Shown one piece after another: positions 19,721 to 31,415 of a stretch of 64,000 nt of DNA. Made by a program: the position numbers and the translations under genes. A model generated the notes under the pieces. That model saw only the letters and a list, made by a program, of their open reading frames with translations, did not search any database and had not been told where the DNA came from. How positions within the stretch are numbered: the stretch's first letter is position 1; every line of letters begins with the position of its first letter. The stretch comes from Isoetes taiwanensis (Eukaryota; Streptophyta; Lycopodiopsida; Isoetales; Isoetaceae): contig JAJEKV010000005.1 of assembly GCA_021234155.1 (NCBI GenBank), positions 25,976,863-26,040,862 of the forward strand, in the 5' to 3' direction.

Positions 19721-20886
19721 AGGATCCTATGCACCATGCACTGGTCATCGTTGTTTTAGATAAGGCCAAGAACTGTAGCAGCACCCTTTTGTCTTCTCCA
19801 ACTATCCTTATTCTGAACTCCCTAAAGAGTGTGCAAGTTTCTTAATTCAGCTTGGTATAGTTTGTTTTCAACATCCTGTAAACAAATGTCAATAACTTAT
19901 CAAGACTAATCAGGACTATTTGTATGCAAGTATATTTCTGAGGCAGGCATTGTGAGTCCAACAGAAAGAACATAAAGAATTAATATTCGGTCTTATTCAA
20001 TTTCCTTCTTAAATCAGGTGACATGTGATGTAGCAACCATTGCAAAGGTAGGAGGAATCCAAATCAAGAACATCATCAAATTCCAACTAACTGCCTGTAT
20101 AACACAACATCTGACCTTATAGATCAATAATTCTTCACTCTATAACTGCGAGCAAATGAAAGCATCTCCACTCACCACTGTTTATGCCTTCAAATGAATC
20201 ACAGCGCGCAGAGAGTATATAGAACCCAACCTCGAGGATGTTTGTGATTGCGCTATGGCTAAAGCATCCAAAAACTCTCCACTACATACATTGTGATCTC
20301 CTGGATGAGTAGAAGTCTATGGCCGACGTTGGGAAGCTTAAGCAAGTTGCACATCTATTCTAGACAACATGGAGCAGTCAAGAAACAGAGGAGCAAACTG
20401 CGCTGATAATGGCCGGATGCTTCACAACACTATCTCCGGCCTAATTCCTCACAATAAGCTTCATCTTTATGCACTGCAAGAGTAAATATATTTGGATTCA
20501 CTCTTTGCATTTGCATTTGCATCCTTTAAACGTTTCAAATATATGCATTGTCTGGCCTCGTTAGGCATATGCAGTGACCGTGATAGTCCATAAATAAATA
20601 TTTTTTCGAATTACACTCTCAAAGATCCTTCTTGCATATATCAAATCCTCACATTTTCTATACATCTAGATCAGGTGGTTGCTAAGAAACCTATCTTGAG
20701 TCTGCTTATTGCAGATTATGATTGAATGCATGTGTTTCCCTTCCATTCCACTATTGCAATGGCGCAAGAGAGAACTGTATGATGATAGATTCTCTAGGGC
20801 TGATTTATGGAAATGGCTGCGTCCATGCTGCACCAAGTAAGTCTTAAAAGATGCATATAGAATATGCGCTACAAAGAACATGCATT
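19721..20886. other. Intergenic DNA, no gene recognised
   Basis: Ordinary AT-rich sequence with short frames only. I see no repeats or domains that I can support. Confidence 0.5.
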
Positions 20887-21355
20887 TCAGAATCCAGAGT
20901 CATGTTGTTGTATAAGGGAGTCATAACAGAGCTGCAAAATTGGCTTCGTTTTAACCAGCTCGATGACAGTGTTGGATGCATTCGAATGGTTAAATACCTC
21001 CATATACTTGGAACTAATATAATTGTATTTTGTTGCACTGAAATGTCTAGATGTTGCCTCACTTAAAGGCCTTCTCAATGCCACAACACCCCTCTTTTAT
21101 ATTCAATGATGCAACCTATCTTCTTTACAATATGATCTGGAATTTATCATTCTCAAGAATTGACTCCGAACCCTTCTCAATCGACATCCTCCTACAGTGC
21201 CCCTCTTTGTTGTAAAGGAGTCATAACAGAGTTGCAAGATTGGCTTTGTTTCAAACAAGCTCGATGACATTGTTCGATGCATCCGAATGGCAAAATACCC
21301 CATATACTTGAAACTAAAATAATTGTATTTTATGGCAATGAAATTCCTAGATGTT
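20887..21355 (-). pseudogene. Crinkler-like gene, distal exon segments (duplicated about 300-bp unit)
   Basis: Two diverged units on the minus strand read SATKYNYISSKYMEVFNHSN with KPILQLCYDSLI (20,887-21,084), and FIAIKYNYFSFKYMGYFAIR with KPILQLCYDSF (about 21,200-21,355). A third partial unit starts at 23,628 beyond the solo LTR (ACAGCGCCCCTCTTTTATAT-type DNA). They lie downstream of the P-loop gene at 23,770-24,487 on the same strand, so they are probably its C-terminal region, tandemly repeated and then split by the LTR. Frames are broken. Confidence 0.4.
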
Positions 21356-21360
21356 GATTC
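21356..21360 (+). repeat. TSD of the solo LTR, left
   Basis: GATTC, repeated at 23,628-23,632. A 5-bp TSD is standard for LTR retroelements. Confidence 0.8.
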
Positions 21361-23627
21361 CGTGCCGCTCCCCGAATCCATACGACGATCTCATTGTATA
21401 AATACTGGAAATTCCCCTCCCATGGCAACTCCATCACCACGGAAAGGCCCTCCGTCTTACTCAGACCACTTGTGATGGCCAAGTGTCCGGGTGAAGGACA
21501 CGGTGGTGTCATTCGTCCCACGCCTTTTATGGGAATCCTATATAGCGGAAGTGTACATACATATTAGCACATGGCAACAATGCTAATAAATAATATACCA
21601 CCAGAAAGGGTGGCCCATCATCATCAATACAACTAACAACAGAATATCAATATAACAAAGGAAATGCACCATAAATAAGGGCTCTACTCGTGCTCAAACT
21701 CATGGGGGTCGACTGATAGTCAAGGCCTCTGGATAACATCAGACATACGTATAACATGGCATTGGCTGGCATAGAACAATGGCTAGGGTAGTCCACTCCA
21801 TTCGCCCCTCCTGTGCACACTTTGCAGATAGGCTGAAATATGCTATGACATGGTTGTAGCCTTTCGGAGAAGCAATCTCATGGAATCACCGTATGAGACT
21901 ACTCCAGGTTGCATCTCCCCGGTCCGATAAGGCAGGTCAGGGAGGCGTCCCTTCCCAGGGCACAATGGATCTCTGGGTGTGCTAGAGGATACGTGCCACC
22001 TCGACACGCATCCGCACCCAAATTTAACCCCCCAAAATCCATGGGCTGCCTCGGCGCATGGAACGTCACATTCTCCCCACCTTGAAAATGATGATGTCCT
22101 CAGCATCAAGACTGTTCTTGCTTTGGGCCAACACATGGCATGTCGAAAGCAAGTCTCCCCAAGAGGTAATGCAATAAGTCACATAAAAGTTGTCATGTTC
22201 AAAGTGATCAAGTTTGAACTGACGCGTAATGTGCAATTCATAACTGTACGAGAGTTGAACGGTAATTAAGTTGAACAACGTTATATGGAAGGGAACATAA
22301 CGAGTGATGTTGTCCTCAGCATTGGCATTAGATGGTTAAGTACAAGGAGAGTGAAAGGAAGATTGAACGGACTCAGGTCGGTGATATAAAAGATACATAG
22401 TTCCTCGGTAGACCGTAGCCTATAGGACCTAGCTTTGCAAGTAGAAAATACATATGACAACAAGAACATGGGCCCGAAATGGTCCTTAGAAGAAGTTGCC
22501 GGCCCCAAGATAAGCGCTTCTGGCATACAGAATCATAAGATATCAATATTTACAAAATAATTTATATGTTGTGGTTGAAGGGACCACTCCCTTAGAAGAA
22601 GAAAAAAATGAAGAAAGGGGAAACCTATCATGCCTAAGGCTTGCCATCCGTCTCGGCATAAGGAAGGGCAATGTTCCCATTATAGGCATAGACGAAGGCG
22701 TTTTATCATGCCTATATGCATGCCCCCATTCCTAGGAAGCATTTAGTCCGAATCCCCCTATATGAAGGTTGGCCTGCATGATCTTTGCCGACTCTAAGAC
22801 TCAGAAGATATCGGCTGGTGGTTGTAGCACGCGCCATTTTCCGTCGAAGTCGGAGTTGATGGCGTCGTTGGTGGAGCATGCATGACATTGCCATAGGAAA
22901 TCCAGGTAAACCTGAACAAAAATCCCTCTCAAGGACTGATGTTGTATCCTTCTTCTGTGAGTGGGTCCACTTAACCAAGTAGTAGGTGATGAGTATTGCT
23001 TGTCTGCTTGTGCACACAATCGAGAAGTGCGTGTGGAACTAGTTCCACTTGCTTGCCCGTCATATTCAAGAGCATTTAGAATCAAGGCTTATGTAAAGGA
23101 CATTATAGGGCTTCAGATATCTGAATCCTCAACAGAAGCTTGCATGTCAGTGAACACGTGTTGGGGTCAACCATGACCATTAGACGTTAAATGTCTGACA
23201 GTTTGTGGAAATCCCTCTGTTACATTCGAGGTGATGAGTTCCGCAACGGTTGGAACTCTTTTGGAATTTATGACTATATCATACCTATCCCTTATTGCCA
23301 CGTTGGAGGAAAGGTTAACATCCTGTTTTTGGTCTGCTTTTTTTTTTCAAAAGCACATGCAAGAGCGTGGAATCTCATGCGCAAACACTCCATTTTAATA
23401 TGGAGACTTTTAGTGTCACGTCAATAAAAGACTCCCACTCTAATGGAATCTCACCCTTAGATTAAGCCCTAAATTCGAATTAGGATGTAGGGTTAGATTT
23501 CCACCTTAACAATTAATGATTAACATAGCTTCCATTAGCTTATGAATAATTAATACACCATTAATTATTCATAGTGACATGTCATGTATTTATATCCAAA
23601 AGGCGTATAAATACGTGGAACGTCACA
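21361..23627 (-). mobile_element. Solo LTR, 2,267 bp, related to the LTR at 3,168
   Basis: Flanked by GATTC on both sides. Its right end, GGAACGTCACA, is identical to that of the 3,168-4,774 LTR. Its left end CGTGCCGCTCCCC aligns with TGTGACGTCCCC, so the terminal TG has mutated to CG. Internal blocks (TGGCTGGCATAGAACA, CACTCCATTCGCCCCTCC, TTGCATCTCCCC) occur in the same order. No internal coding region or second LTR is present. It interrupts the Crinkler-like pseudogene. Confidence 0.8.
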
Positions 23628-23632
23628 GATTC
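23628..23632 (+). repeat. TSD of the solo LTR, right
   Basis: GATTC, matching 21,356-21,360. Confidence 0.8.
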
Positions 23633-23769
23633 ACTGAAAGCCCTCCTCAATACCACAGCGCCCCTCTTTTATATGCAATGAAGCAACCTATCTTCTTTAC
23701 AATATGATTTGCAACCTATCTTCTTTACAACATGATCTGGGAGTTATTATCTCAAGAATTGTTGGATAA

Positions 23770-24487
23770 TCAGTTGGCTATCATACCTATTTGTAAGAGC
23801 TTATCGGACACCGTATTGTCCACCTCAGGATTGTGAAGGATATGCGTGAAGCTCTCAACATTCTTGATCTTTTTGAAGCGAATGATAGTATCAGGATTGT
23901 TGTCTCGATCTAGTATTGACCTCGGTACACCACCACAATAATAGTAACAAGATGCCATATCATCTCCAGGTGCAAAGCATTAGAACAATCTATACAATCC
24001 TGCAACTTCCAAGCCTCCATGTACCGATACAAACCTGTGCCCGGGTTTGCAAATTCATGGTGGTTCTGCTTAGCATCTGATACACATTGGAGAATTGGTC
24101 CGGGATGATCTACATACCTCGAAGCTCTATCAATAATAAGCCAAGTCTTTTCGTTTACAAGATCATTGTATGTGCTAAAAAAGCTTGCCTCGTAAACTAT
24201 CATTTTCGGATGTGAGCTGAAGTCAAAGTAGATCCAGGTTGTCTCATCCTTATCTTTGAAAACACACCTGCCTTTTTTTTGGTGATATTTGATAGGGCCA
24301 AATCATCTCGAACAATGCTTTTCCCAATTCCTGCTGGCCCAATGACATGAAAATTCTTAAATTTAGAACAACCAGACTGATTTGTTTGGGCAAGCATATC
24401 CTCCATGGATGAGGCCAGTAATCCATAAACACCATGAACCCAAATCTCGCCAATCTGGAGGCCCTCGAACTTTGGCAACTTCAACAC
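23770..24487 (-). pseudogene. Crinkler/RHS-type P-loop NTPase gene, broken
   Basis: Minus-strand pieces in order: KFKNFHVIGPAGIGKS (Walker A, GPAGIGKS) at 24,487-24,250. After a frame change comes ETTWIYFDFSSHPKMIVYEA, then EKTWLIIDRASRYVDHPGP, then PGTGLYRYMEAWKLQD (24,203-23,910). After another frame change come YCGGVPRSILDRDNNPD and ESFTHILHNPEV. The order Walker A, hydrophobic strand with Asp, aromatic-Met-x-W-x-L motif, then GGVPR-x-hL is the signature of Crinkler (CRN) and RHS-type effector NTPases, known from oomycetes, fungi and kinetoplastids and reported sporadically in plants. At least two frameshifts and the LTR insertion downstream make it non-functional. A generic STAND ATPase is the alternative, but the GGVPR motif argues for the CRN type. 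Confidence 0.65.
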
Positions 24488-25793
24488 GTCGCCCTCAAAA
24501 AAACATCAAAAATATCCATTTTGGGCTGATCCCCACACATCCCTTCTGCAATATCCAACCATATTCTTGAGGCTTTCCTAAAACCCACTGTGGATAGTTG
24601 TTTTACTTCAGCCTACATAATTAAAAATATTTCGTCAGTTGTTCAATGGAATCTGGACAGGTAAGAAATGTAACTATTTCAAATAGATTTTAATGTTTCA
24701 AGTTATTTTGATGAAGCAGAACTATGTTGCTCCCAAATCTAGATTCACAATGGTTTCGAGTAAATCTAAGGTTCATGCTTACTTGGAAATCCTTAGATAC
24801 ATCACATGTATATAATCTTGGCATTTCATAAGGCTCATGCTTACTTGTAATTCCTTGCCTTTGTCATTTGCCTAATTTTTGCTATTTTCTTTATCCTTGC
24901 CTCTAGTTTTAAGTCTGGAACACTGTCTGCTCCAGGGCCAAGATGCATCACACAACAGATGGCACGCATGCTGAAGACGTTTAGATCGTGCAGATTGGGA
25001 TTCTGACCTTGAGGGAGATGACTTAGAAAAGAGCTAGATGGAGAACTTGGAGCAGACCTGATTTAATACCAAATGAAAAAATACGTGAATGCAAATCGAA
25101 AAGCATTTTGTGTAAGAAGAAAAACCCAAATTTTTGCATACCGTACCTTTTACTCTGTGAAGCCACCCCTTTCTTTGGGGGTGGATCTGCTACATGAACA
25201 CCGTGGTTTGTTTTGTCATCTTCATACGACTGAGAAAAACACAAGAAGAGAACATAAAATGTTGAACATACAAATTTTGTATTCAAGAAAATATTGCACA
25301 TCACGAATTTCATTTGCAGCTTCATGCAATATCATATATGAAAAAGTACTCAAAAGTCTGCAAAAGCACAAGGATGCTACATGTAACTTACAGATTTTTG
25401 TACAGATTTTTGAGGTTTCCTAGACGAACAGAAGCACGAACAAGAAGAATAGCTTCATGCGCCCTGCTTGCAAGCTCCCCTTCCAATCATGCACTCCAAA
25501 ATATTTGCTCAGAAGCATTACCCAGATACTCTGTCTATCTTGTCAGTTAGCCGGTTCAAACATCCGCGACCCACAATGGAGATGACCGCCAGTTTACAGA
25601 GAATAATAGTTTACAGGGAATAATAGGTTTGGAGCAGTTACCGGCATATCCTAGGTATATTCTGGCATATACTTAGAATATGCCATCCACAAGAGCGACC
25701 GTAAAGGCAACCCAATAATGAAAAGGGAAATTTACATAGCGTACCCTTTTCATCTATTAACTTAAAAGAGACGAGCGTCTTCGCGACGGCACA
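24488..25793. other. Intergenic DNA upstream of PRP38
   Basis: No gene recognised. The last few hundred bases should contain the PRP38 promoter and 5' UTR; I see no convincing TATA box, which is common for housekeeping genes. A short frame on the minus strand (25,638-25,832) is a shadow of PRP38 exon 1 and its upstream region. Confidence 0.5.
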
Positions 25794-27460
25794 ATGGCCA
25801 ATCGGACCGATCCCACCGCCAACAGCATCCACGGTACTAATCCACAGAACCTCGTCGAAAAGATTTTACGCTCCAAAATCTATCAAACTACCTTCTGGAA
25901 GGAGCAATGTTTCGGTCTTACAGGTGTGTCATTTTTCTAGGTTTTTTTTCCTATTTATTCTACTTTTCTAGTTTTGAAATGTATCTCCTGGAGTGCAGCT
26001 GAAACGCTTGTGGATAAGGCAATGGAGCTGACCTATTTCGGTGGCACTTTCGGGGGAAATAGAAAAGCCACACCCTTTATGTGCTTGACCTTGAAGATGC
26101 TACAAATACAGCCCGAGAAAGAAATTGTAGTGGAGTTCATCAAGAACGAAGATTACAAGTAAGTTTTGCTATGATGTAGGCAGCATGTTCAATCTAATAA
26201 TCCCATTTCTTCTGGGCAGGTATGTGAGAATACTTGGTGCATTTTACTTGAGATTGGTGGGAAAGGCAGCTGATGTTTACCAGTACTTGGAACCATTATA
26301 TAATGATTATAGAAAAGTCCGTTGCAAAACCTCTGATGGAAGTAAGTTATGCTTCTTATTTTCAAATTGTAGGTTTCTTCTTTTTATATCAAGCAGCTCA
26401 TTGGTGCCTTCTTTTATTTATGCAGACTATGCATTGAGTCATGTGGATGAGTTTATAGATGAATTATTAACCAAAGACTATAGCTGTGACATAGCACTTC
26501 CACGTGTCCCAAAGAGGTATTAGGCTTAAGTTGTGGTGCTTTTTTCTTCGTAAACTTGATTTAATCAGTTTTCTAAACAGGCCAACATTGGAGGCCACAG
26601 GTGTCTTAGAACCACGGCGGAGTGCACTGGAAGATGATTTTGAGGAAGAAGAAGAAAAAGAAGAGGAGGAAGATGCTACAATGGCTGATCCAGCCAATGG
26701 AGACAAGGTAGTGCATTGTTGTTTACTGGTTATTTATATTTCATAAAAGGCAGGGCTAATTAAGTTTGCACTTGTTGATGAAGGATTTGAGAGGCAGAAG
26801 CCCATTAAGAGAAAGGGAAAGAGAAAAGGACAGGGAAAGGAATCGTTACCATGATTACAGGTTTTTTGCTTACTCCTGTCTATTCCCTGTGAAAAGCTCT
26901 TTACGTATATGGTTGTAAACATTGTATTTTCCAGGGACAGAGACCGTGATAGAGAACGTGACAGAGACAGGGACAGAGACAGGGATAGAGATCGCGATCG
27001 AGACAGAGACTATTATCGGGATCGGGACCGGGCACGTGACAGGGATCGGGATCTTTACCGCGACAGAGAGAGAGATCGAGAAAGAGAATATCATAGAAGG
27101 GAACGTGACCGTGACAGAGATAAGCATAGGGGCAGGGATGCACGCAGAAGTAGAAGCCGCAGTCGGAGCAGAGAACGCAGAGATAGAGATAGGGACAGAG
27201 AGAGGTCATTTTCACCTAGTGATCATAGAAAAAGGTATAGAAGCTCAAGTCCATCAAGCCGTAGACGGCGTCCAGACGATGCTGCACCTATGGAAGATGG
27301 TGAGCATCGCGCTGGTAGGGAGGATGATGATAAGAAGAAAAAGAAGAAGGAGAAGAAGGAAAAGAAAGAATCTGCCAATGAAGCTAAAGAGTTAGACCCT
27401 GAGATTGTTGAAGCTAATAAATTAAGGGCTCAGCTTGGTCTAAAACCATTGCGCCCTTGA
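25794..27460 (+). CDS. PRP38: Pre-mRNA-splicing factor 38 (PRP38), seven exons, 410 aa
   Basis: Exons: 25,794-25,923, 25,999-26,158, 26,220-26,341, 26,426-26,516, 26,581-26,707, 26,784-26,860 and 26,935-27,460. All introns are GT-AG and 61-84 bp long, and phases join to an uninterrupted 1,233-base frame. PRP38 is a component of the U4/U6.U5 tri-snRNP, needed for spliceosome activation in the nucleus. The N-terminal PRP38 domain (about residues 1-175) shows [38 protein letters not shown] and [20 protein letters not shown], all highly conserved in the family. An acidic stretch ([13 protein letters not shown]) follows, then a long Arg-Asp/Arg-Glu and RS-type tail typical of plant and animal PRP38, and a basic Lys-rich end. 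The start is the first ATG ([20 protein letters not shown]), matching the usual plant N-terminus. The gene looks intact and functional. Confidence 0.96.
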
Positions 27461-28950
27461 GTCTGCAAAGGGGATGAATCAGGCAAACATGCTCTGTTGT
27501 GTGCTTTTTAGCCAATGAGAGTGCTTTAAGGAGCTCATAATTGATAGCCTTGTTGTTATGCTGTTCGCCTGCATAGTCTGATCTATGTTGAATCACAAGG
27601 TGAAACTCTTCTCCCTTGTTTATTTTAGTATGGGCTTTTTCTTCAATTTGGTCAATATGTTTAAATCTTACTATATTAGAAGATATAGAAAACTTGGGCT
27701 TCGTATGTAAGACACCGTATCTGCATGAAGTTGCCCTACAAGAACACACACATCATGACTATAGATGCAGTCTATTGTACCTTGTATTCTTGGCCTCTCT
27801 TGTTTACATGATGGTTCAAGGAAGGAGATAGGTTACAGCTCGTCTCTTGAGAGGACCAAGAAATGAAAAATGAAGCTGATGTTCTCAACTGGGATGGGAT
27901 TATCCTTTTCTTCCTCGCTCCATATTTTTGGGTTGATTGATTCAAAAATTGCGGGATTAAATAAAGCTTGAGCAGTCTCTTCCAAGTTTGTGCACATAAG
28001 AGATAATTGCCCGAGACGAACATGGTCATAAAATATAGTTATGTTTTCTCAAGGCCAGTTCTGCTTTGCAAGTCAAAGTACTTCCTTAGCAGGGCATGGG
28101 ATGTATCTTGAATTGCTTGATGGGAAATTTGTGAGTGGCAAGATCAGATAATAGCTTTGAGCAGCTTCATGCATGTGGACTTAGGGGAGATAAATGTGGC
28201 CCAAATTGTTGGGTTGTCTTTTCAAATATAATTCGCAAGTGTCCGAAACATGGCTAGTGGAGAAAGTTGCCCTGAAAGCTATCAAACCTCACATTTTTCC
28301 TTCAACATCTCTGAAGTCTTAAAAGGAATGAATGGCAGCTTTGATGAAGATGTGTTGCAGAATATATTGATGATCTGGAAGGAAGTGAATTATTTAACTT
28401 GTAATGAACAGCTTTTCCTGTTTTTATGGAACTTGATTATATAGAATATTATGCTGTCGAAATTTGTAGGAACAGAAGAACAGGAAAGTAAGTTAAGCCA
28501 AAGTCATGTCCATTCTGTCTTACATTATCACCCCTGGGTTTGGTTTGTTGGCTAACCTCATTTTGTTTTTACACAACTGAATCATCATTGGTGGACGATG
28601 TATGAGACATACCACTTAAACTGGAATGCATACCACTTAAACTGGAGTATTAGAAGAATAAAATGTGCGTACCTCTTTTTAACACACATCAATGCTCAAA
28701 TTGAGCCTTTCATCAAGATGCTATCAACATCTCCCCTTCCTCATCCATGTGTATTACTAAACCTTAAAGTCATACATATGGGTTGCTGGATGTAATTCAT
28801 GAAGCAAGTAATTACTAGCTCTAAAAACTTATAATACAAAAACTCTTAACCATGTGAGTTTATTTTTGCAAGCCCCTATATCAAGTTTATGGGTTTATTT
28901 GTATCTTTTGTTTGTGGCTCCCTCTGTTGTGCTAGATCAACGGCCATGGA
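27461..28950. other. Downstream of PRP38, no further gene recognised
   Basis: The first part is probably the PRP38 3' UTR. A frame at 28,250-28,444 begins MASGESCPESYQTSHFSFNI, but I cannot assign it. A 22-bp direct repeat (ACCACTTAAACTGGA) lies near 28,612-28,645. Confidence 0.5.
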
Positions 28951-29183
28951 TTTTTTTTATTTTTATTTTTTTTTTTGGAAGAAATGGCAGTAGGTTGTAT
29001 TATACGACATGAAATACATATGTTTAGCTATAAAATTATAGCTAATAGATAAAACACCTCGGTGAAAAGGATGTTCTTAAATATCCCTAAGGATATAAGA
29101 ACCGAAAATAGATGTCTAGTGATAAAATAAGAGGAGACAATACTAATAAAGTTATAGGTTTTCTTCAAACAACAATCTGTCAA

Positions 29184-29600
29184 TCAATAGACATTGAACT
29201 CTGCCTGGATAAGATCATCGATGGTGAACTTAGCAATTTGTGTTCTTCCAAATATCTGTAACCAATCATCAAGCTCTTGTACTGTGTGCATGGTATTGTT
29301 CAGTAGTGTGGTTACAATTACTTCACGTTGCCCCTGCTCTCTTTCATACAGATTCCTGAAAATCTGAACATCGGTTTTAAGGCATTGTGTTCCAAGAAAT
29401 CTGAACATCGGTTTTAAGGCATTGTGTTCCCAGACAGCATCAATTTTCAAAATCTTCTTGACTGCCTTGGCTCGGACTATTTTCATCTTCAAGGAAACAA
29501 ATCGATCCGCCACCTCATATCTGCTCAATTGAACATCCATATTGTATACCCGACCCGAGTGCTGCTCAATTAGTCTGTTCAAGTGGGCTGCAAATAAAAC
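29184..29600 (-). pseudogene. X-region copy B (best preserved), unknown function
   Basis: After a splice-acceptor-like TTTGGTTTTATTTGCAG (29,590 region) the frame reads HLNRLIEQHSGRVYNMD, LSRYEVADRFVSLKMKIV, AVKKILKIDAVWEHN, then YEREQGQREVIVTTLL, HTVQELDDWLQIFG and KFTIDDLIQAEFNVY, then a stop. It is about 135 residues, probably mostly helical, with no recognised domain. A 37-bp tandem duplication (29,361 and 29,398) lies inside it and shifts the frame relative to the ancestor. The same region follows the LINE at 5,136 and occurs alone at 11,122. Confidence 0.5.
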
Positions 29601-29623
29601 CAAAGAAATATTAGTTATGCAGA

Positions 29624-31274
29624 TTATGATACAGGCCATGGGCCTCGGTTATCTGAGCCCATTAAATTACAACTGAGAATGCCCTCTTTTTCCTTCAATA
29701 GCAATCCTAAAAATTGTCCTTTGAGCCAACTTAGAGAAGGGCCATGGTGTTGTATTGCTATCTTGTTCCTGTGGATCCAAATACACCATAGAGCAATGGT
29801 TCTGATTGTTGCAATAAAACTGTCTTCTTCCTCCAAAAATTTCAGAAAATCCCAAGCAGAAGTTCCTGTGGAATTATTAAGAAGCTTATTTGTCCAGTTC
29901 CAAAAAGGGATAAGCCAAGGGCATTGAAAGATGTGTAGAGGAGTTTCATTGCTACCACACTCAAGGCTACACGATTCATCAATAATATCTTTAAATTTAG
30001 CAGCTCTAGTATTGCAAGACAAACTATGATTCATTATAAGCCATCTAAATATCACCATCTTTCTTGGACAGTAAAGTCTCCAGCCAATTTTAGCCAATTT
30101 AATAGCTTTCTTTTCTTGACAATTCCATTTATTAGCTATTTTAAGCTCTAGTTTTTCTAAGAGCAGAGGATAGATCCTGGACACTTTATACCCTGGCTTA
30201 TCTTTAATGGTCCATATCGATTCTGCATCTCTCAGATTTCCTGAACTCGAGATATTTGTCATTATAGAAATGAATTTTTTTTTGTCTATTCCTGACCCCC
30301 AACAATTTCTTTTATTTCCTCCGAGGTTATCCAATTGTCTCCCCTTTGCAAATCAAATAGGTTCCTTATCCCTGCTTTATTCCATGTTTTGTATCTTTGT
30401 GGGTATTTCAGGGCCAAACAACCTTCCTGTTGAGAAGCAAGGCTCATGTGCCAAAAAAAGTGACAATTACTATTTTCTAGGTTATCCTCTCTCTAAACAA
30501 AAGCGAAACCTCGTTCCATGCATCCAAAATTCTCCTTACTAATGGGGAAGTGTGGCTACCTACAGTAAATTGAATAAAAGCTGATTCAGGCAGCTGGTGC
30601 TCCATGCTCATCCTTCCTACTGGCTTTGACTGAAGGACCCAATATTTTAACAACTTCATTGCTGGAGATTTGGATCCATGAATGGCTCTCCAAACTAATT
30701 TAGGAGCTAATGCCTGAGCCTGTTTAAACATATCTTTGCAACCAAGTCCCCCCCCCCCTCCTTGGCCTAACTAGGTTGTGCCACACCATCTTGTGATCTT
30801 TGTTCCATATAAAAGACCTAATGGCAGTCTCCAACTGTTTATAAGATGCTTTGTCTGCTACTATGACAGAGGAGAAGTATACATGAGTGCTAGTGATCAC
30901 ACTGTTCGCAATTTCTATCCTTCCAGCCAGAGAAAGAGTTTTAGGGTACTATGTCAGTTTTTTTTCAATCCTATTCATAATTGATGACCACAGACCATGA
31001 ATATAGGCAAACCTAGTAATTTGGTGGCTGTATCTTTTGGAAGGACTTTAATGCCTTCAATAAAAATGCTATCTGTCTCCACAATTGCTACACATTTGTC
31101 TCTGTTTAAGCAGACCCCTGAAGCCTTTCCAAACTGTTTTAACATATCTAAGAAGTTTCTCATGCTACTTCCATCATTCTGTAGGAAGCAAAATGTATCA
31201 TCATCATACTGCATCAATGTGCTGACATCTTCTTGTTGTGGCAGGTTTAAACCTTTAATATGTCCTGCTAGCAA
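29624..31274 (-). pseudogene. LINE ORF2 reverse transcriptase/C-terminal remnants
   Basis: 31,274-30,975 contains TLMQYDDDTFCFLQ, in which the usual YADD catalytic box reads YDDD, then RDKCVAIVETDS and ATKLLGLPIF. 30,731-30,477 has FKQAQALAPKLVWRAIHGSK. 30,334-29,624 has KDKPGYKVSRIYPLLLEK, KMVIFRWLIMNHSLSC, the Cys-rich ECGSNETPLHIFQC and ALWCIWIHRNKIAI. Several stops and shifts separate these, and the endonuclease is missing. It is only distantly similar (roughly half identical by eye) to the LINE at 5,136. Confidence 0.88.
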
Positions 31275-31415
31275 ACGAAAAAAAAAATATCAAACCCTTT
31301 TTGTATTCTAGAATACATTTCTTATTCTAGAATAGCAGAAGGAAAAAACAAAGCAACATCAACTAGGTTTTTTGGCATTCTCAATTTATTTCAATGACCT
31401 TGTAATTTTTATTAT

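Larger units (their letters stand above)
28951..31275 (-). mobile_element. Degenerate 5'-truncated LINE with downstream X region
   Basis: On the minus strand: a reverse transcriptase fragment (31,274 down to 30,975), the thumb/C-terminal parts to 29,624, the X region (29,600-29,184), about 200 bases of untranslated-like sequence, and a poly(T) run on the plus strand (28,951-28,976) that reads as a poly(A) tail. If the tail belongs to this LINE, the X region is part of the element. No TSD was found. The tail could instead belong to a separate small insertion. Confidence 0.6.

Noticed and set aside
21471-21480. TGTGATGGCC as the left end of the solo LTR
   Set aside because: No matching TSD there; the GATTC repeat and alignment with the other LTR place the end at 21,361.
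26870-27395. Long frames in other phases and on the minus strand over PRP38 exon 7 ([11 protein letters not shown]- and PVPVSVSI-type)
   Set aside because: Shadows of the Arg-Asp repeat codons; the PRP38 frame is supported by splice phases and conservation.
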